From Nonomuraea solani (GTDB lineage Bacteria > Actinomycetota > Actinomycetes > Streptosporangiales > Streptosporangiaceae), in assembly GCF_900108335.1 (NCBI RefSeq), contig NZ_FNVT01000017.1, positions 124,001 to 188,000 of the forward strand: a stretch of 64,000 bases of DNA, given 5' to 3'. Under the pieces are notes generated by a model. It was not told the origin of the DNA. It saw only the letters and a list, made by a program, of their open reading frames with translations, and did not search any database. How positions within the stretch are numbered: position 1 is the first letter of the stretch; every line of letters starts with the position of its first letter. Positions 33,614-43,108 of this stretch are shown here, one piece after another. Both the position numbers and the translations under genes were made by a program.

Positions 33614-35599
33614 ATGTATCCGGAGCGTCCTGCCGGTATCGCCTATGGCGGGGACTACAACCCCGAGCAGTGGCCGCGCGAGGTCCTGGAGGAGGACGTC
33701 GTCCTCATGCGCGAGGCCGGGGTCAACCTGGTCAGCCTCGGCCTGTTCTCGTGGGCGCTGATGGAGCCCGAGCAGGGGCGCTACGCGTTCGGCTGGCTGG
33801 ACGAGATCATCGACCGGCTGCACGCCGGGGGCGTGGCCGTGGACCTGGCCACGCCGACCGCCGCCCCGCCCGCCTGGCTCGTCGCCCGGCACCCCGACGT
33901 GCTGCCCGTGACCAGGGAGGGCGTGCGGATCGGGTTCGGCGGCCGGCAGAGCGCCTGCTCCAGCGCCCCGGCCTTCCGCGAGGCGACCGCGCGCCTGGTG
34001 CGGGCGATGGGGGAGCACTACCGGGGCCATCCCGCCGTCGTGATGTGGCACGTGCACAACGAATATGGGGCGCCGCTCGGCGAGTGCTACTGCGAGCACA
34101 GCGTGGCCGCGTGGCGCGAGTGGCTCCGCCACACTTATCGCGATATTTCGGCTCTTAATGAGGCGTGGGGCACGACCTTCTGGGGCCAGACCTACACCGA
34201 CTGGTCCCAGATCGACGCCCCCCGCGCCAACCACACCGCGATCAACCCCGCCCAGCGCCTCGACTACGCCCGCTTCAGCGACGGCCAGCACCGCGAGCAC
34301 TACGCGCTCCAGCGCGACATCCTGCGCGAGCTGACCCCCGGCCTCCCCGTGACCACGAACTTCGCCGGCACCGTCAACTGCAAGTCCGCCGACCTGTGGC
34401 AGTGGGCCCGCGAGCTGGACGTGATCGCCAACGACCACTATCTCAAGGCCGAGCGGCCCGACAACCACATCGACCTGTCCATGTCCGCCGACCTCGCGCG
34501 CTCCGTGGCGGGCGGCGCGCCGTGGATGCTCATGGAGCACTCGGCGGGCGCGGTCAACTGGCAACCGCGCAACATCGCCAAGCGGCCGGGGGAGATGCGC
34601 CGCAACAGCCTGGCGCACGTGGCGCGCGGCTCGGACAGCGTGCTGTTCTTCCAGTGGCGGGCCTCGCGGTTCGGGGCCGAGAAGTTCCACTCGGGGCTGG
34701 TGCCGCACGCCGGCACGGACTCCGAGCAGTGGCGCGAGGTGGTCCGGCTCGGCGCCGACCTGCGCAAGCTCGACGGGGTGCGGGGCGGCCGGGTGCGGGC
34801 CGAGGTGGCGATCGTGTGGGACTGGGAGTCGTACTGGGCGCTGGAGCTGGACTGGCGGCCGTCGGTGGACCTGACGTTCAGGGAGCGGGTGGACGCCTTC
34901 TACGAGGCGCTGTGGCGGGAGCACGTGACGGTGGACTTCGTCCACCCTTCCGCCGATATTTCGGGGTATCGGGTGGTGGTGGCGCCCAGCGCGTACCTGC
35001 TGACCGAGGGCTCCGCCAAGAACCTGCACCGGTACGTCGAAGCCGGCGGCAACCTGCTCGTGTCGTATTTCTCCGGCATCGTGGACGAGTACGACACCAT
35101 CCACCCCGGCGCCCACCCCGGCGCGCTGCGCGAACTGCTCGGCCTGTCGATCGAGGAGTTCCACCCGCTGCGCGAAAACGAGACGGTCCCGCTGTCCGGT
35201 GGAGATCCGGCCCGGGTGTGGTCCGAGCGGGTCCGCCCGGCCGGCGCGGTCACCGTACGGGACTTCGCCGGCGGGCCCGACGCCGGTCACCCCGCCTTCA
35301 CCCGCCACGACCTGGGCGCCGGCACCGCCTGGTATCTGGCCACCGCCCCCGTCACCGGCCTGCGCGACCTGCTCACGCAGGTGCTCGACCACGCGAACGT
35401 GTCCCGTCCGCGCGGCCTCCCCGAAACCCTCGAACTGGTGCGCAGGGGCGGCCACGTCTTCCTGATCAACCACGGCGACGAGCCCGTCACGGTCGAGGGG
35501 GTGAGCGGCACCGGCGTGTTCGACGGAGCGCGCCACGACGGCGCCGTCACCGTCGCGCCCGGCGCGGTCACGGTCGTCGCGGAATCCCCCCATCCCTAG
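33614..35599 (+). CDS. GH42 beta-galactosidase (galactan locus)
   Basis: A 661-aa enzyme with the GH42 opening GIAYGGDYNPEQW. The acid/base is Glu150 in WHVHNEYG and the nucleophile Glu308 in WMLMEHSAGAVNW. A trimerisation-type domain follows with DVIANDHYL, YFQWRASRFGAEKFHSG and HAG. Clustered Cys residues (ACSSAP, GECYCEHS) resemble the family zinc site. No signal peptide; cytosolic. GAGGGGG precedes the ATG. It is 9 nt before the secreted GH53 galactanase, so it probably cleaves imported galacto-oligosaccharides to galactose, the role of GanA in Bacillus. Confidence 0.93.
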   Translation: MYPERPAGIAYGGDYNPEQWPREVLEEDVVLMREAGVNLVSLGLFSWALMEPEQGRYAFGWLDEIIDRLHAGGVAVDLATPTAAPPAWLVARHPDVLPVTREGVRIGFGGRQSACSSAPAFREATARLVRAMGEHYRGHPAVVMWHVHNEYGAPLGECYCEHSVAAWREWLRHTYRDISALNEAWGTTFWGQTYTDWSQIDAPRANHTAINPAQRLDYARFSDGQHREHYALQRDILRELTPGLPVTTNFAGTVNCKSADLWQWARELDVIANDHYLKAERPDNHIDLSMSADLARSVAGGAPWMLMEHSAGAVNWQPRNIAKRPGEMRRNSLAHVARGSDSVLFFQWRASRFGAEKFHSGLVPHAGTDSEQWREVVRLGADLRKLDGVRGGRVRAEVAIVWDWESYWALELDWRPSVDLTFRERVDAFYEALWREHVTVDFVHPSADISGYRVVVAPSAYLLTEGSAKNLHRYVEAGGNLLVSYFSGIVDEYDTIHPGAHPGALRELLGLSIEEFHPLRENETVPLSGGDPARVWSERVRPAGAVTVRDFAGGPDAGHPAFTRHDLGAGTAWYLATAPVTGLRDLLTQVLDHANVSRPRGLPETLELVRRGGHVFLINHGDEPVTVEGVSGTGVFDGARHDGAVTVAPGAVTVVAESPHP

Positions 35600-35608
35600 G
35601 GAGACCCG

Positions 35609-36709
35609 ATGAAACGCGTCCTGACCACACTGCTGTTACTGGCCGCCCTCCTCATCGTGCAGCAACCCGCCCACGCCGGCGGCCGCCTCCAGATCCGCGG
35701 GGCCGACATCTCCAGCCTCGCCAAGTCGGAGGCGTTCGGCGGCGTCTACCGCGACGCCCGCGGGCGCAGGGGCGACGCGCTGCGCATCATGGAACGGGCG
35801 GGCCTCAACTACATGCGGCTCAAGGTCTGGGTGAACCCGGCCGACGGCTACAACACCAAGGAACGGGTCCTCGCGGTGGCCAGGCGCGTCAAGGCGCAGG
35901 GCATGAAGCTGCTCATCGACTTCCACTACTCCGACACCTGGGCCGACCCGGGCAAGCAGTTCAAGCCGGCCGCCTGGGCGGCGCTGCCGTTCGAGCAGCT
36001 CAGGCAGGCCGTGTACGACCACACCTACGACGTGCTCAGCGCGCTGCGCCGCCAGGGCACCACGGCCGACATGGTGCAGGTCGGCAACGAGATCAACGGC
36101 GGCCTGCTCTGGCCCGACGGCTCCAACGCGAACTGGCCGAACACGGCCGCGCTGCTGAACGCCGGCTACGACGCGGTCAAGCGGGTGTCGCGCTCGACCA
36201 AGGTCGTGCTGCACCTGGCCAACGGCGGCGACAACGGCCTCTACCGGTGGTGGTTCGACAACGCCGGCGCCCACGGCATCCGGTACGACGTCATCGGGCT
36301 GTCGTACTACGGCTACTGGCACGGCACCCTGGAGGCATTCCAGGCCAACATCAACGACGTCGCCACCCGGTACGGCAAGCCGGTGGTCGTGGTCGAGACC
36401 GCGTACCCGTTCACGACGGCCGACGACGACGGCTGGGAGAACATCATCACCTCGGGCGAGCCCTTCCCCGGCTACCCGGCCACCCCGGAGGGCCAGTCCG
36501 CGATGCTCACCCGCGTCGCCGACATCGTCCGCGCCGTCCCGGACGGCCTGGGCCTCGGCCTGTTCACCTGGGAGGCCACCTGGACCGGCGTCAAGGGCAA
36601 CGGCTGGGACCCGGCCGACCCGACGACCGGCAACGGCTGGGAGAACCAGGCCCTGTTCGACTACGACGACCGGGCGCTCCCGGCCATGCGGGTGCTCGGT
36701 CACCTGTGA
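35609..36709 (+). CDS. Secreted arabinogalactan endo-beta-1,4-galactanase (GH53)
   Basis: A 366-aa protein. A Sec signal peptide (about 1-23, ending QPAHA) precedes one TIM-barrel GH53 domain. Landmarks are GADISSL, NYMRLKVWVNP, LIDFHYSDTWADPGKQ, the acid/base Glu161 in QVGNEINGG and the nucleophile Glu263 in VVVETAYPF. The end has WEATWTG and the GNGWENQALFDYD motif. It hydrolyses beta-1,4-galactan side chains of pectin outside the cell. No carbohydrate-binding module is fused. Cotranscribed with GH42. Confidence 0.95.
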   Translation: MKRVLTTLLLLAALLIVQQPAHAGGRLQIRGADISSLAKSEAFGGVYRDARGRRGDALRIMERAGLNYMRLKVWVNPADGYNTKERVLAVARRVKAQGMKLLIDFHYSDTWADPGKQFKPAAWAALPFEQLRQAVYDHTYDVLSALRRQGTTADMVQVGNEINGGLLWPDGSNANWPNTAALLNAGYDAVKRVSRSTKVVLHLANGGDNGLYRWWFDNAGAHGIRYDVIGLSYYGYWHGTLEAFQANINDVATRYGKPVVVVETAYPFTTADDDGWENIITSGEPFPGYPATPEGQSAMLTRVADIVRAVPDGLGLGLFTWEATWTGVKGNGWDPADPTTGNGWENQALFDYDDRALPAMRVLGHL

Positions 36710-36792
36710 CCGGGCGCGCGGCCCCGACCTGTGGCTCGGCGCGGCCTGAAGCCCTCTCGGCGGATCACCCGCCGAAGCCGCATGATGGGCAC

Positions 36793-37431
36793 ATGACGAT
36801 CGAACCGGACGAGCTGCTCACCACCACCCGCAGCGTACGCAAGCGCCTCGACCTCACCCGTCCCGTCCCGCCGGAGCTGGTCCGCGAGTGCCTGGAGATC
36901 GCCCTCCAGGCACCCACGGGCGGCAACCGGCAGGAGTGGCACTGGATCGTGGTCACCGATCCCGGGCTGCGCAAGACGATCGGCGACTACTACGGGCGCT
37001 CGTGGCGCCGGTACTACGAGTCCGGGTCGTCCGCCCGGGGGCTGTTCCAGGACGATCCGGTCAGGTCGGCGGCCCAGGCGCGGGTGTCCGACAGCGCCAC
37101 GTACCTGGGCGACCACATGGGGGAGGTCCCCGTGCTGGTGATCGGGTGCATCAAGGTGGGGGGCGGGCTGCCGCCGGGCAACCAGGCGGGGCTGTGGGGG
37201 TCGCTGCTGCCAGCCGCCTGGAGCTACATGCTGGCCGCGCGGGCGCGAGGGCTCGGTACCGCGTGGACGACGTTGCACCTGGCGTACGAGAGCGAGATCG
37301 CCACGCTGCTCGGCATCCCGGGCGACGTCCGGCAGGGGGTGCTGCTGCCCACCGCGTACTACACGGGTGAGACGTTCAAGCCCGCGAGTCGGCAGCCGCT
37401 GGAGGAGGTGCTTCACGCCGATCGCTGGTAA
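36793..37431 (+). CDS. Nitroreductase-family flavoprotein
   Basis: A 212-aa protein of the FMN-dependent nitroreductase fold. TTRSVRKRLD binds the FMN phosphate and ALQAPTGGNRQEWHWIVV is the second FMN loop. SLLPAAWSYMLAARARGLGTAWTT and LGIPGDVRQGVLLPTAY complete the family pattern. Physiological substrate unknown. It lies 83 nt after GH53 on the same strand and the long frame entering from upstream is not real coding. Confidence 0.88.
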   Translation: MTIEPDELLTTTRSVRKRLDLTRPVPPELVRECLEIALQAPTGGNRQEWHWIVVTDPGLRKTIGDYYGRSWRRYYESGSSARGLFQDDPVRSAAQARVSDSATYLGDHMGEVPVLVIGCIKVGGGLPPGNQAGLWGSLLPAAWSYMLAARARGLGTAWTTLHLAYESEIATLLGIPGDVRQGVLLPTAYYTGETFKPASRQPLEEVLHADRW

Positions 37432-37484
37432 CGCCCTCGCGGCGGGCGCACAGTGGAGGTCACGACCGATGTGAAGGAGGGCCC

Positions 37485-38528
37485 GTGATCTCCTTGCCGC
37501 CGCTGCCGACCTCGCTGGTCGGCAGCTACGCCCAGCCCGACTGGCTGATCGACCGCGCCAAGCTGGCCGGCCGGTTCCCGCCGCGCGTACGGGCGAAGGA
37601 GCTGTGGCGGGTCCCGCCCGACCTGCTCGCCCAGGCCCAGGACGACGCCACCGAGCTGGCGATCAGGGCCCAGGAGCGGGCCGGGCTGGACATCGTCACC
37701 GACGGGGAGATGCGCCGCGAGAGCTACTCCAACCACTTCGCCACCGCCCTGGACGGCATCGACCTCGACCACCCGGGCACCGCCCTGGACCGCAGCGGCC
37801 ACCCCAACCCGGTCCCGCGCATCACCGGCCCGATCCGCCGCCCGCGGCCGGTCGAGGTGGACGACCTGCTGTTCCTGCGGGCGCGGACCGAGCGCGTGAT
37901 CAAGATGACGGTGCCGGGGCCGTTCACGATGAGCCTGCAGGCGCAGAACGACCACTACCCGGACGCCGAGGCCGCCGCCATGGACTACGCGGCGGCGGTC
38001 AATGCCGAGATCCGCGACCTGTTCGCGGCCGGGGCCGACATCGTGCAGATCGACGAGCCGTACATGCAGGCCAGGCCGGACGCCGCGCGCGCCTACGGGC
38101 TGGCCGCCCTCAACGCCGCACTGGACGGCGTCACCGGGACGACGGCCGTGCACATCTGTTTCGGGTACGCCGCGATCATCCACGAGCGGCCGGAGGCGTA
38201 CTCGTTCCTGCCGGAGCTGGCCGGCTGCCCGGTCCGGCAGGTGTCGATCGAGACCGCGCAGTCCGGGCTCGACCTCGGGGTGCTGTCGGACCTGAAGGAC
38301 AAGACGATCATCCTCGGGGTGATCGACCTGTCCACACCGGACGTGGAGCCGGTCGAGGTGGTGGCGGGGCGGGTACGCAGGGCGTTCGACCGGGTGCCGC
38401 CGGAGCGTGTCGTCATCGCCCCCGACTGCGGGATGAAATACCTGCCCAGGGCGTCGGCAGAGGGCAAGATGCGAGCCATGGCGGGGGCCGCGCGGCTGCT
38501 CCGCGAGGAGCTAGGATCATGGCGCTGA
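37485..38528 (+). CDS. MetE C-terminal-domain-like methyltransferase (short form)
   Basis: A 347-aa single barrel resembling the catalytic half of cobalamin-independent methionine synthase. The zinc ligands are in place: His223 and Cys225 in VHICFG, Glu256 in VSIETA and Cys315 in PDCGMKYL. Other motifs are SLVGSYAQPDW, VTDGEMRRESY and IVQIDEPYM. AAGGAGGG precedes the GTG. Short MetE-like proteins of this kind act as separate methyltransferases in various pathways; the acceptor is not evident here. Confidence 0.88.
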   Translation: MISLPPLPTSLVGSYAQPDWLIDRAKLAGRFPPRVRAKELWRVPPDLLAQAQDDATELAIRAQERAGLDIVTDGEMRRESYSNHFATALDGIDLDHPGTALDRSGHPNPVPRITGPIRRPRPVEVDDLLFLRARTERVIKMTVPGPFTMSLQAQNDHYPDAEAAAMDYAAAVNAEIRDLFAAGADIVQIDEPYMQARPDAARAYGLAALNAALDGVTGTTAVHICFGYAAIIHERPEAYSFLPELAGCPVRQVSIETAQSGLDLGVLSDLKDKTIILGVIDLSTPDVEPVEVVAGRVRRAFDRVPPERVVIAPDCGMKYLPRASAEGKMRAMAGAARLLREELGSWR

Positions 38529-38559
38529 CCCCCCTGATCTTCACCGCGAGGAGCCCACA

Positions 38560-39390
38560 GTGCCCGAGAGCGAGCAGGACAAAGCGTTAGCCGAGATCGA
38601 CACCAGCAAGCCCAGCGTCTCCCGCGTCTACGACTACATGCTCGGCGGGAAGGACAACTACGAGATCGACCGTCAGGTCGCCGCCGCCGCGCTGGCGATC
38701 GCGCCCGACGCGCCCCAGGCCGCCCAGGCCAACCGGGAGTTCCTGCGGCGCACCGTGCGCTACCTCACCGCCGAGGCGGGCATCCGCCAGTTCCTCGACA
38801 TCGGCTCGGGCCTGCCCACGCAGGGCAACGTGCACGAGATCGCCCAGTCCGTCAACCCGGGCACCCACGTCGTGTACGTCGACCACGACCCGATCGTCCT
38901 CGTCCACGGCCGCGCCCTGCTGGCCGTGGACGAGACCACCGCGATCGTCAACGCCGACGCCCGGGAGCCGGAGGAGATCCTCGGCGACCCGAAGACCCGC
39001 GCCCTCATCGACTTCGACGAGCCGGTCGGGCTGCTGATGTTCGGGATCCTGCACCACCTGTCCGACGACGAGGACCCGGGCTCGGTGCTGCGCCGGCTCG
39101 TGGCGCCGCTCGCCTCCGGCAGCCACGTGGTCATCTCGCACTTCCACAACCCGGGCGAGGCGATGCCGGAGGTGTCGCAGCAGGCGTACACGGCGGAGAA
39201 GGTCTTCAACGAGCACCTCGGCACCGGGCGGTGGCGCACCCGGGAGGAGATCCTCGCCTACTTCGACGGTCTCGAACTGCTGGAGCCCGGGGTGGTGCCG
39301 CTGCCGGAATGGCGGGCCGACTCGGCCGACCACGCCACCCCGGGGATCACCTACCACACCTTCGTGGGGGGTGTGGGGCGCAAGCCCTAG
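38560..39390 (+). CDS. SAM-dependent methyltransferase, PF04672 (DUF574) family, copy 2
   Basis: A 276-aa paralogue of the protein at 28457-29287, in the opposite orientation. It shares SRVYDYMLGGKDNYE, FLDIGSGLPTQGNVHEIAQS, VVYVDHDP and EEILAYFDGLELLEPG almost residue for residue. The GTG start follows GAGGAG. It overlaps the end of the convergent GH1 gene by 4 bp. Substrate unknown. Confidence 0.92.
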   Translation: MPESEQDKALAEIDTSKPSVSRVYDYMLGGKDNYEIDRQVAAAALAIAPDAPQAAQANREFLRRTVRYLTAEAGIRQFLDIGSGLPTQGNVHEIAQSVNPGTHVVYVDHDPIVLVHGRALLAVDETTAIVNADAREPEEILGDPKTRALIDFDEPVGLLMFGILHHLSDDEDPGSVLRRLVAPLASGSHVVISHFHNPGEAMPEVSQQAYTAEKVFNEHLGTGRWRTREEILAYFDGLELLEPGVVPLPEWRADSADHATPGITYHTFVGGVGRKP

Positions 39391-40778
39391 CCGGGCAGCT
39401 TGTTGGCCGCGACCACGTCGCGGTACCAGTGGGCGCTGTCCTTCCAGGTGCGCAGTTGCGTGTCGTGGTCCACGCGGACGATGCCGAAGCGCTTGGCGTA
39501 TCCGTGCGCCCACTCGAAGTTGTCCATCAGCGACCACACGAAGTATCCCCGCACGTCCGCCCCGGCCGTGATCGCCTCGGTCACGGCCGTCAGGTGGCGG
39601 TTCAGGTAGTCGACGCGGCGCTCGTCGCGGATCCGGCCGTCGGCGTCCACCTCGTCCGGGAACGCGGCCCCGTTCTCGGTGATCATCAGCGGCAGGTCCG
39701 GGTAGTCGCGGTGCAGGCGTACCAGCAGCTCGGTCAGGCCGGTCTCGTCGATGTTCCAGCCCATCTCCGTGTACGGCCCCGGCTGCTTCACGAACTCGAC
39801 GTCCTCGCAGGCGATCCACGGCGAGGCGGCCCCGTCCTGGTGCCCGTCGGCGGTCTCCCTGGCACTGGCCCCGTCCCACTGACGGACCAGCGTCGGGTTG
39901 TAGTAGTTGACCCCGAGCACGTCCAGCGGCTGACAGGCGGCCGCCTCGTCCCCGTCGAGGACGAACGACCAGTCGGTCACCGAGGCGGTGTCGGCGATCA
40001 GGTCGCGCGGGTAGGCGCCCTCCAGCATCGGGCCGAGAAAGGCCCGGTTGGACAGCGCGTCCGCGCGCCGCACCGCGTCGGCGTCGCGCTCGGACACGCC
40101 GCGCACGTGGTGCAGGTTGAGCGTGACCGACATCCGGGCGTCCCTGGCGGCCGTCGAGCGCAGCGCCTGAACGGCCAGGCCGTGGCCCAGGTTCAGGTGG
40201 TGCACGGCGGCCAGCGCGGCGGCGGGCTCGGTCCTGGCCGGGGCGTGCACGCCGGAGGCGTAGCCCAGGTAGGCCGAGCACCACGGCTCGTTCAGGGTGA
40301 TCCACGTCGCCACCCGGTCGCCGAGCGCCTCGCCCATGAGACGGGCGTACTCGGCGAAACGCAGCGCGGTGTCGCGGACCGGCCAGCCGCCCGCGTCCTC
40401 CAGCTCCTGCGGCAGGTCCCAGTGGTAGAGGGTGGCCACCGGGGCGATGTCCCTGGCCAGCAGCCCGTCCACCAGCCGGCTGTAGAAGTCCACGCCCGCC
40501 CGGTTGACCGGGCCCTGGCCGCCCGGTTGCACACGCGGCCAGGAGATGGAGAACCGGTACGCGCCGACGCCCAGCGCCGACAGGATGTCGAGGTCCTCCT
40601 CCAGCCGGTGGTAATGGTCGCAGGCCACGTCACCGGTGTCACCGTTGGTGACCAGGCCCGGCGTGTGGGAGAAGGTGTCCCAGATGGACGGGCCGCGGCC
40701 GTCCTCGTTCCAGGCGCCCTCGACCTGGTAGGCGGCCGTGGCGGTGCCCCACAGGAAGGTGTCGGGGAAGGCGGTCAT
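39387..40778 (-). CDS. GH1 beta-glucosidase/beta-galactosidase
   Basis: A 463-aa cytosolic GH1 enzyme. The start motif is FLWGTATAAYQVEGA, the acid/base is in TLNEPW and the nucleophile in MITENGAAF. SWPRVQP, LYHWDLP and WSLMDNFEWAHGY are further signatures. The ATG at 40778 lies one base after the stop of the GH31 gene; the longer frame upstream is not coding. Last gene of the LacI-GH42-GH31-GH1 unit, where it would release glucose from a xyloglucan backbone. Confidence 0.94.
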   Translation of the reverse strand: MTAFPDTFLWGTATAAYQVEGAWNEDGRGPSIWDTFSHTPGLVTNGDTGDVACDHYHRLEEDLDILSALGVGAYRFSISWPRVQPGGQGPVNRAGVDFYSRLVDGLLARDIAPVATLYHWDLPQELEDAGGWPVRDTALRFAEYARLMGEALGDRVATWITLNEPWCSAYLGYASGVHAPARTEPAAALAAVHHLNLGHGLAVQALRSTAARDARMSVTLNLHHVRGVSERDADAVRRADALSNRAFLGPMLEGAYPRDLIADTASVTDWSFVLDGDEAAACQPLDVLGVNYYNPTLVRQWDGASARETADGHQDGAASPWIACEDVEFVKQPGPYTEMGWNIDETGLTELLVRLHRDYPDLPLMITENGAAFPDEVDADGRIRDERRVDYLNRHLTAVTEAITAGADVRGYFVWSLMDNFEWAHGYAKRFGIVRVDHDTQLRTWKDSAHWYRDVVAANKLPG

Positions 40779-40779
40779 G

Positions 40780-43059
40780 TCACTCCTTGGCGCTGAGAGG
40801 GATCTCGATGTGGTCGGTGCCGGACGCCGCCGCGGCGTGCCCGCCGGAGCAGCGCAGGTTCCAGGGGAGCGGTGCGCCCTCGACGCGGCGGGCGCGGACG
40901 CGCTCACCCTCGCGGGTCACCTCGAACACGGCGGCGGGGGCGCCGTCCAGGCCGGGCACGGTGACGGTACGGGCGGCGCCGTCGGGCAGCTCGTAGACCT
41001 CCAGCGTGACGCCGTCGGCGTAGTCGTAGTCGGGCCGGTCCTCGCGGGCTCCCGTCGCGATCACCGCGCCCGGCCGTACGAGCAGTGGCAGGCTGTCGAA
41101 CCCGTGCCGCTCGGTACGCCAGCCGGGCCCGCTGACCCGCTCCCCGTCGAGCAGCCGGGTCCACACCCCCTCAGGCACGTAATATGAAATATCACCATCT
41201 GCCGACAGAACGGGCGCCACCAGCAGGTCGGAACCGAGCAGATACTGGGCGTCCAGGTAGTCGCAGGCCCGATCTCCGGGGAACTCCAGCTGCATCGCCC
41301 GCATCATCGGCAGCCCCTCGGCGGTGGCCTGCACGGCGGACCCGTACAGATAGGGCATCAGCCGGGCCTTCAGCCGCGTGAACGCGCGCAGCACGTCCAC
41401 CGACTCCTCGTCGAACAGCCACGGCACCCGGTACGACCCGCTCCCGTGCAACCGGCTGTGCGACGACAGCAGCCCGAACGCCACCCACCGCTTGAACACC
41501 GCCGGATCCGGCCGCCCCTCGAACCCGCCGATGTCGTGGCTCCAGAACCCGAACCCGGCCATGCCGAGCGACAGCCCGCCGCGCAGCGACTCGGCCATCG
41601 CCTCGAACGTCGACTCGCAGTCGCCGCCCCAGTGCACCGGCAGCCGCTGCCCGCCGGTCGTGGCCGAGCGCGCGAACAGCACCACGTCGCCCTCGCCGCG
41701 CCGCTCGGCCAGCACGTCGTGGACGGTCTGGTTGTAGATCAGGCTGTAGTAGTTGTGCATGCGCTCGGGGTCGGAGCCGTCGGCGTAGACGACGTCGGTC
41801 GGGATGCGCTCGCCGAAGTCGGTCTTGAACGCGTCCACGCCGATGTCGAGCAGCCCGCGCAGCTTGCCCGCGTACCACTCGCGGGCGGCCGGCGAGGTGA
41901 AGTCCACCAGCGCCCGGCCCGCCTGCCAGTAGTCGTCCTGCCAGACCGTGCCGTCCGGGCGGCGCAGCAGATGCCCGGCCGCCGCCCCCTCCTCGAACAA
42001 TGCCGACGCCTGCCCGATGTAGGGGTTGATCCACAGGCACACGCGCAGCCCGCGCTCCTTGAGCCGCCGCAGCATGCCCTCGGGGTCGGGGAACACCTCC
42101 GGGTCCCACTCGAAGTCGCACCAGCGGAACTGCCGCATCCAGAAGCAGTCGAAGTGGAACACGCTCAGCGGCAGGTCCCGCTCGGCCATCCCGTCCACGA
42201 ACGACGTCACCGTCGCCTCGTCGTAGTCGGTGGTGAACGAGGTCGACAGCCACAGGCCGAACGACCAGGCCGGCGGCAGCGCCGGGCGGCCGGTCAGCGC
42301 GGTGTAACGGCGCAGGATGTCGGCGGGCGTCGGCCCGTGGATGATCAGGTACTCCAGGTCGTGGCCCTCGACGCTGAACTGCACCCGCGACACGGTCTCC
42401 GAGCCGACCTCGAACGACACCCGGCCCGGGTGGTTGACGAACACGCCGTAGCCGCGGTTGGTGAGGTAGAAGGGGACGTTCTTGTAGGCGATCTCGCTGC
42501 TGGTGCCGCCGTCCTCGTTCCAGACGTCGATCGACTGGCCGTTGCGGACCAGGGCGCCGAAGCGCTCGCCGAGGCCGTACACGAGCTCGCCGGCGCCGAG
42601 TCTGAGCTGCTCCATCATGAAGTGCCGCGCGTCCGGGTCGTGCATGATGCCCAGGCTCTTACCGGAGCTGCGGGTCAGCTCCCGGTCGCCGGCGCTGAAC
42701 GTCATCTCCCACGGCGCGTCCCTGCGCACCCGCACGGTCAGGCCGCCGCTGGTCAGGCCGGCCTCGGCGGCGTCCACGACGATCTTCACCTCCGGGTCGT
42801 CGTCGCGCACCGCGAAGGCGGGGGCCTGCGGCACGGACCCGGCGAAGTGCGTGGTCCGCACGCGGATCACGTCCGGCATCGGCGACGACAGGTCCACGGT
42901 GATCACCGGGCCGTCGATGGTGTTGCCGCGGCGGGTGATCTCCCGCGTCGGCGCCAGGACGCGCAGCGAGCCGGCGTCCGCGGTGACGTCGTGCGCCGTG
43001 ACGGCGTAGTCGCCGCGCACGCCGGGGCGCATCCGCCAGTAGCCGTCTTTGAACTTCAT
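40780..43059 (-). CDS. GH31 alpha-xylosidase (YicI-like)
   Basis: A 759-aa protein. It begins MKFKDGYWRMRPG, like the N-terminal domain of E. coli YicI. The nucleophile Asp lies in FKTDFGERIPTDV and the acid/base Asp in HWGGDCESTF. The sequence DGSDPERMHNYYSLIYN also follows YicI closely. No signal peptide. It removes alpha-1,6-linked xylose from oligosaccharides, the key step in xyloglucan side-chain removal. It lies 49 nt after the GH42 gene. Confidence 0.92.
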   Translation of the reverse strand: MKFKDGYWRMRPGVRGDYAVTAHDVTADAGSLRVLAPTREITRRGNTIDGPVITVDLSSPMPDVIRVRTTHFAGSVPQAPAFAVRDDDPEVKIVVDAAEAGLTSGGLTVRVRRDAPWEMTFSAGDRELTRSSGKSLGIMHDPDARHFMMEQLRLGAGELVYGLGERFGALVRNGQSIDVWNEDGGTSSEIAYKNVPFYLTNRGYGVFVNHPGRVSFEVGSETVSRVQFSVEGHDLEYLIIHGPTPADILRRYTALTGRPALPPAWSFGLWLSTSFTTDYDEATVTSFVDGMAERDLPLSVFHFDCFWMRQFRWCDFEWDPEVFPDPEGMLRRLKERGLRVCLWINPYIGQASALFEEGAAAGHLLRRPDGTVWQDDYWQAGRALVDFTSPAAREWYAGKLRGLLDIGVDAFKTDFGERIPTDVVYADGSDPERMHNYYSLIYNQTVHDVLAERRGEGDVVLFARSATTGGQRLPVHWGGDCESTFEAMAESLRGGLSLGMAGFGFWSHDIGGFEGRPDPAVFKRWVAFGLLSSHSRLHGSGSYRVPWLFDEESVDVLRAFTRLKARLMPYLYGSAVQATAEGLPMMRAMQLEFPGDRACDYLDAQYLLGSDLLVAPVLSADGDISYYVPEGVWTRLLDGERVSGPGWRTERHGFDSLPLLVRPGAVIATGAREDRPDYDYADGVTLEVYELPDGAARTVTVPGLDGAPAAVFEVTREGERVRARRVEGAPLPWNLRCSGGHAAAASGTDHIEIPLSAKE

Positions 43060-43108
43060 GCCAATCCGTTCTTGAGCGACGATCGGGGTGATCGGCTGGC
43101 CAGGTGTT

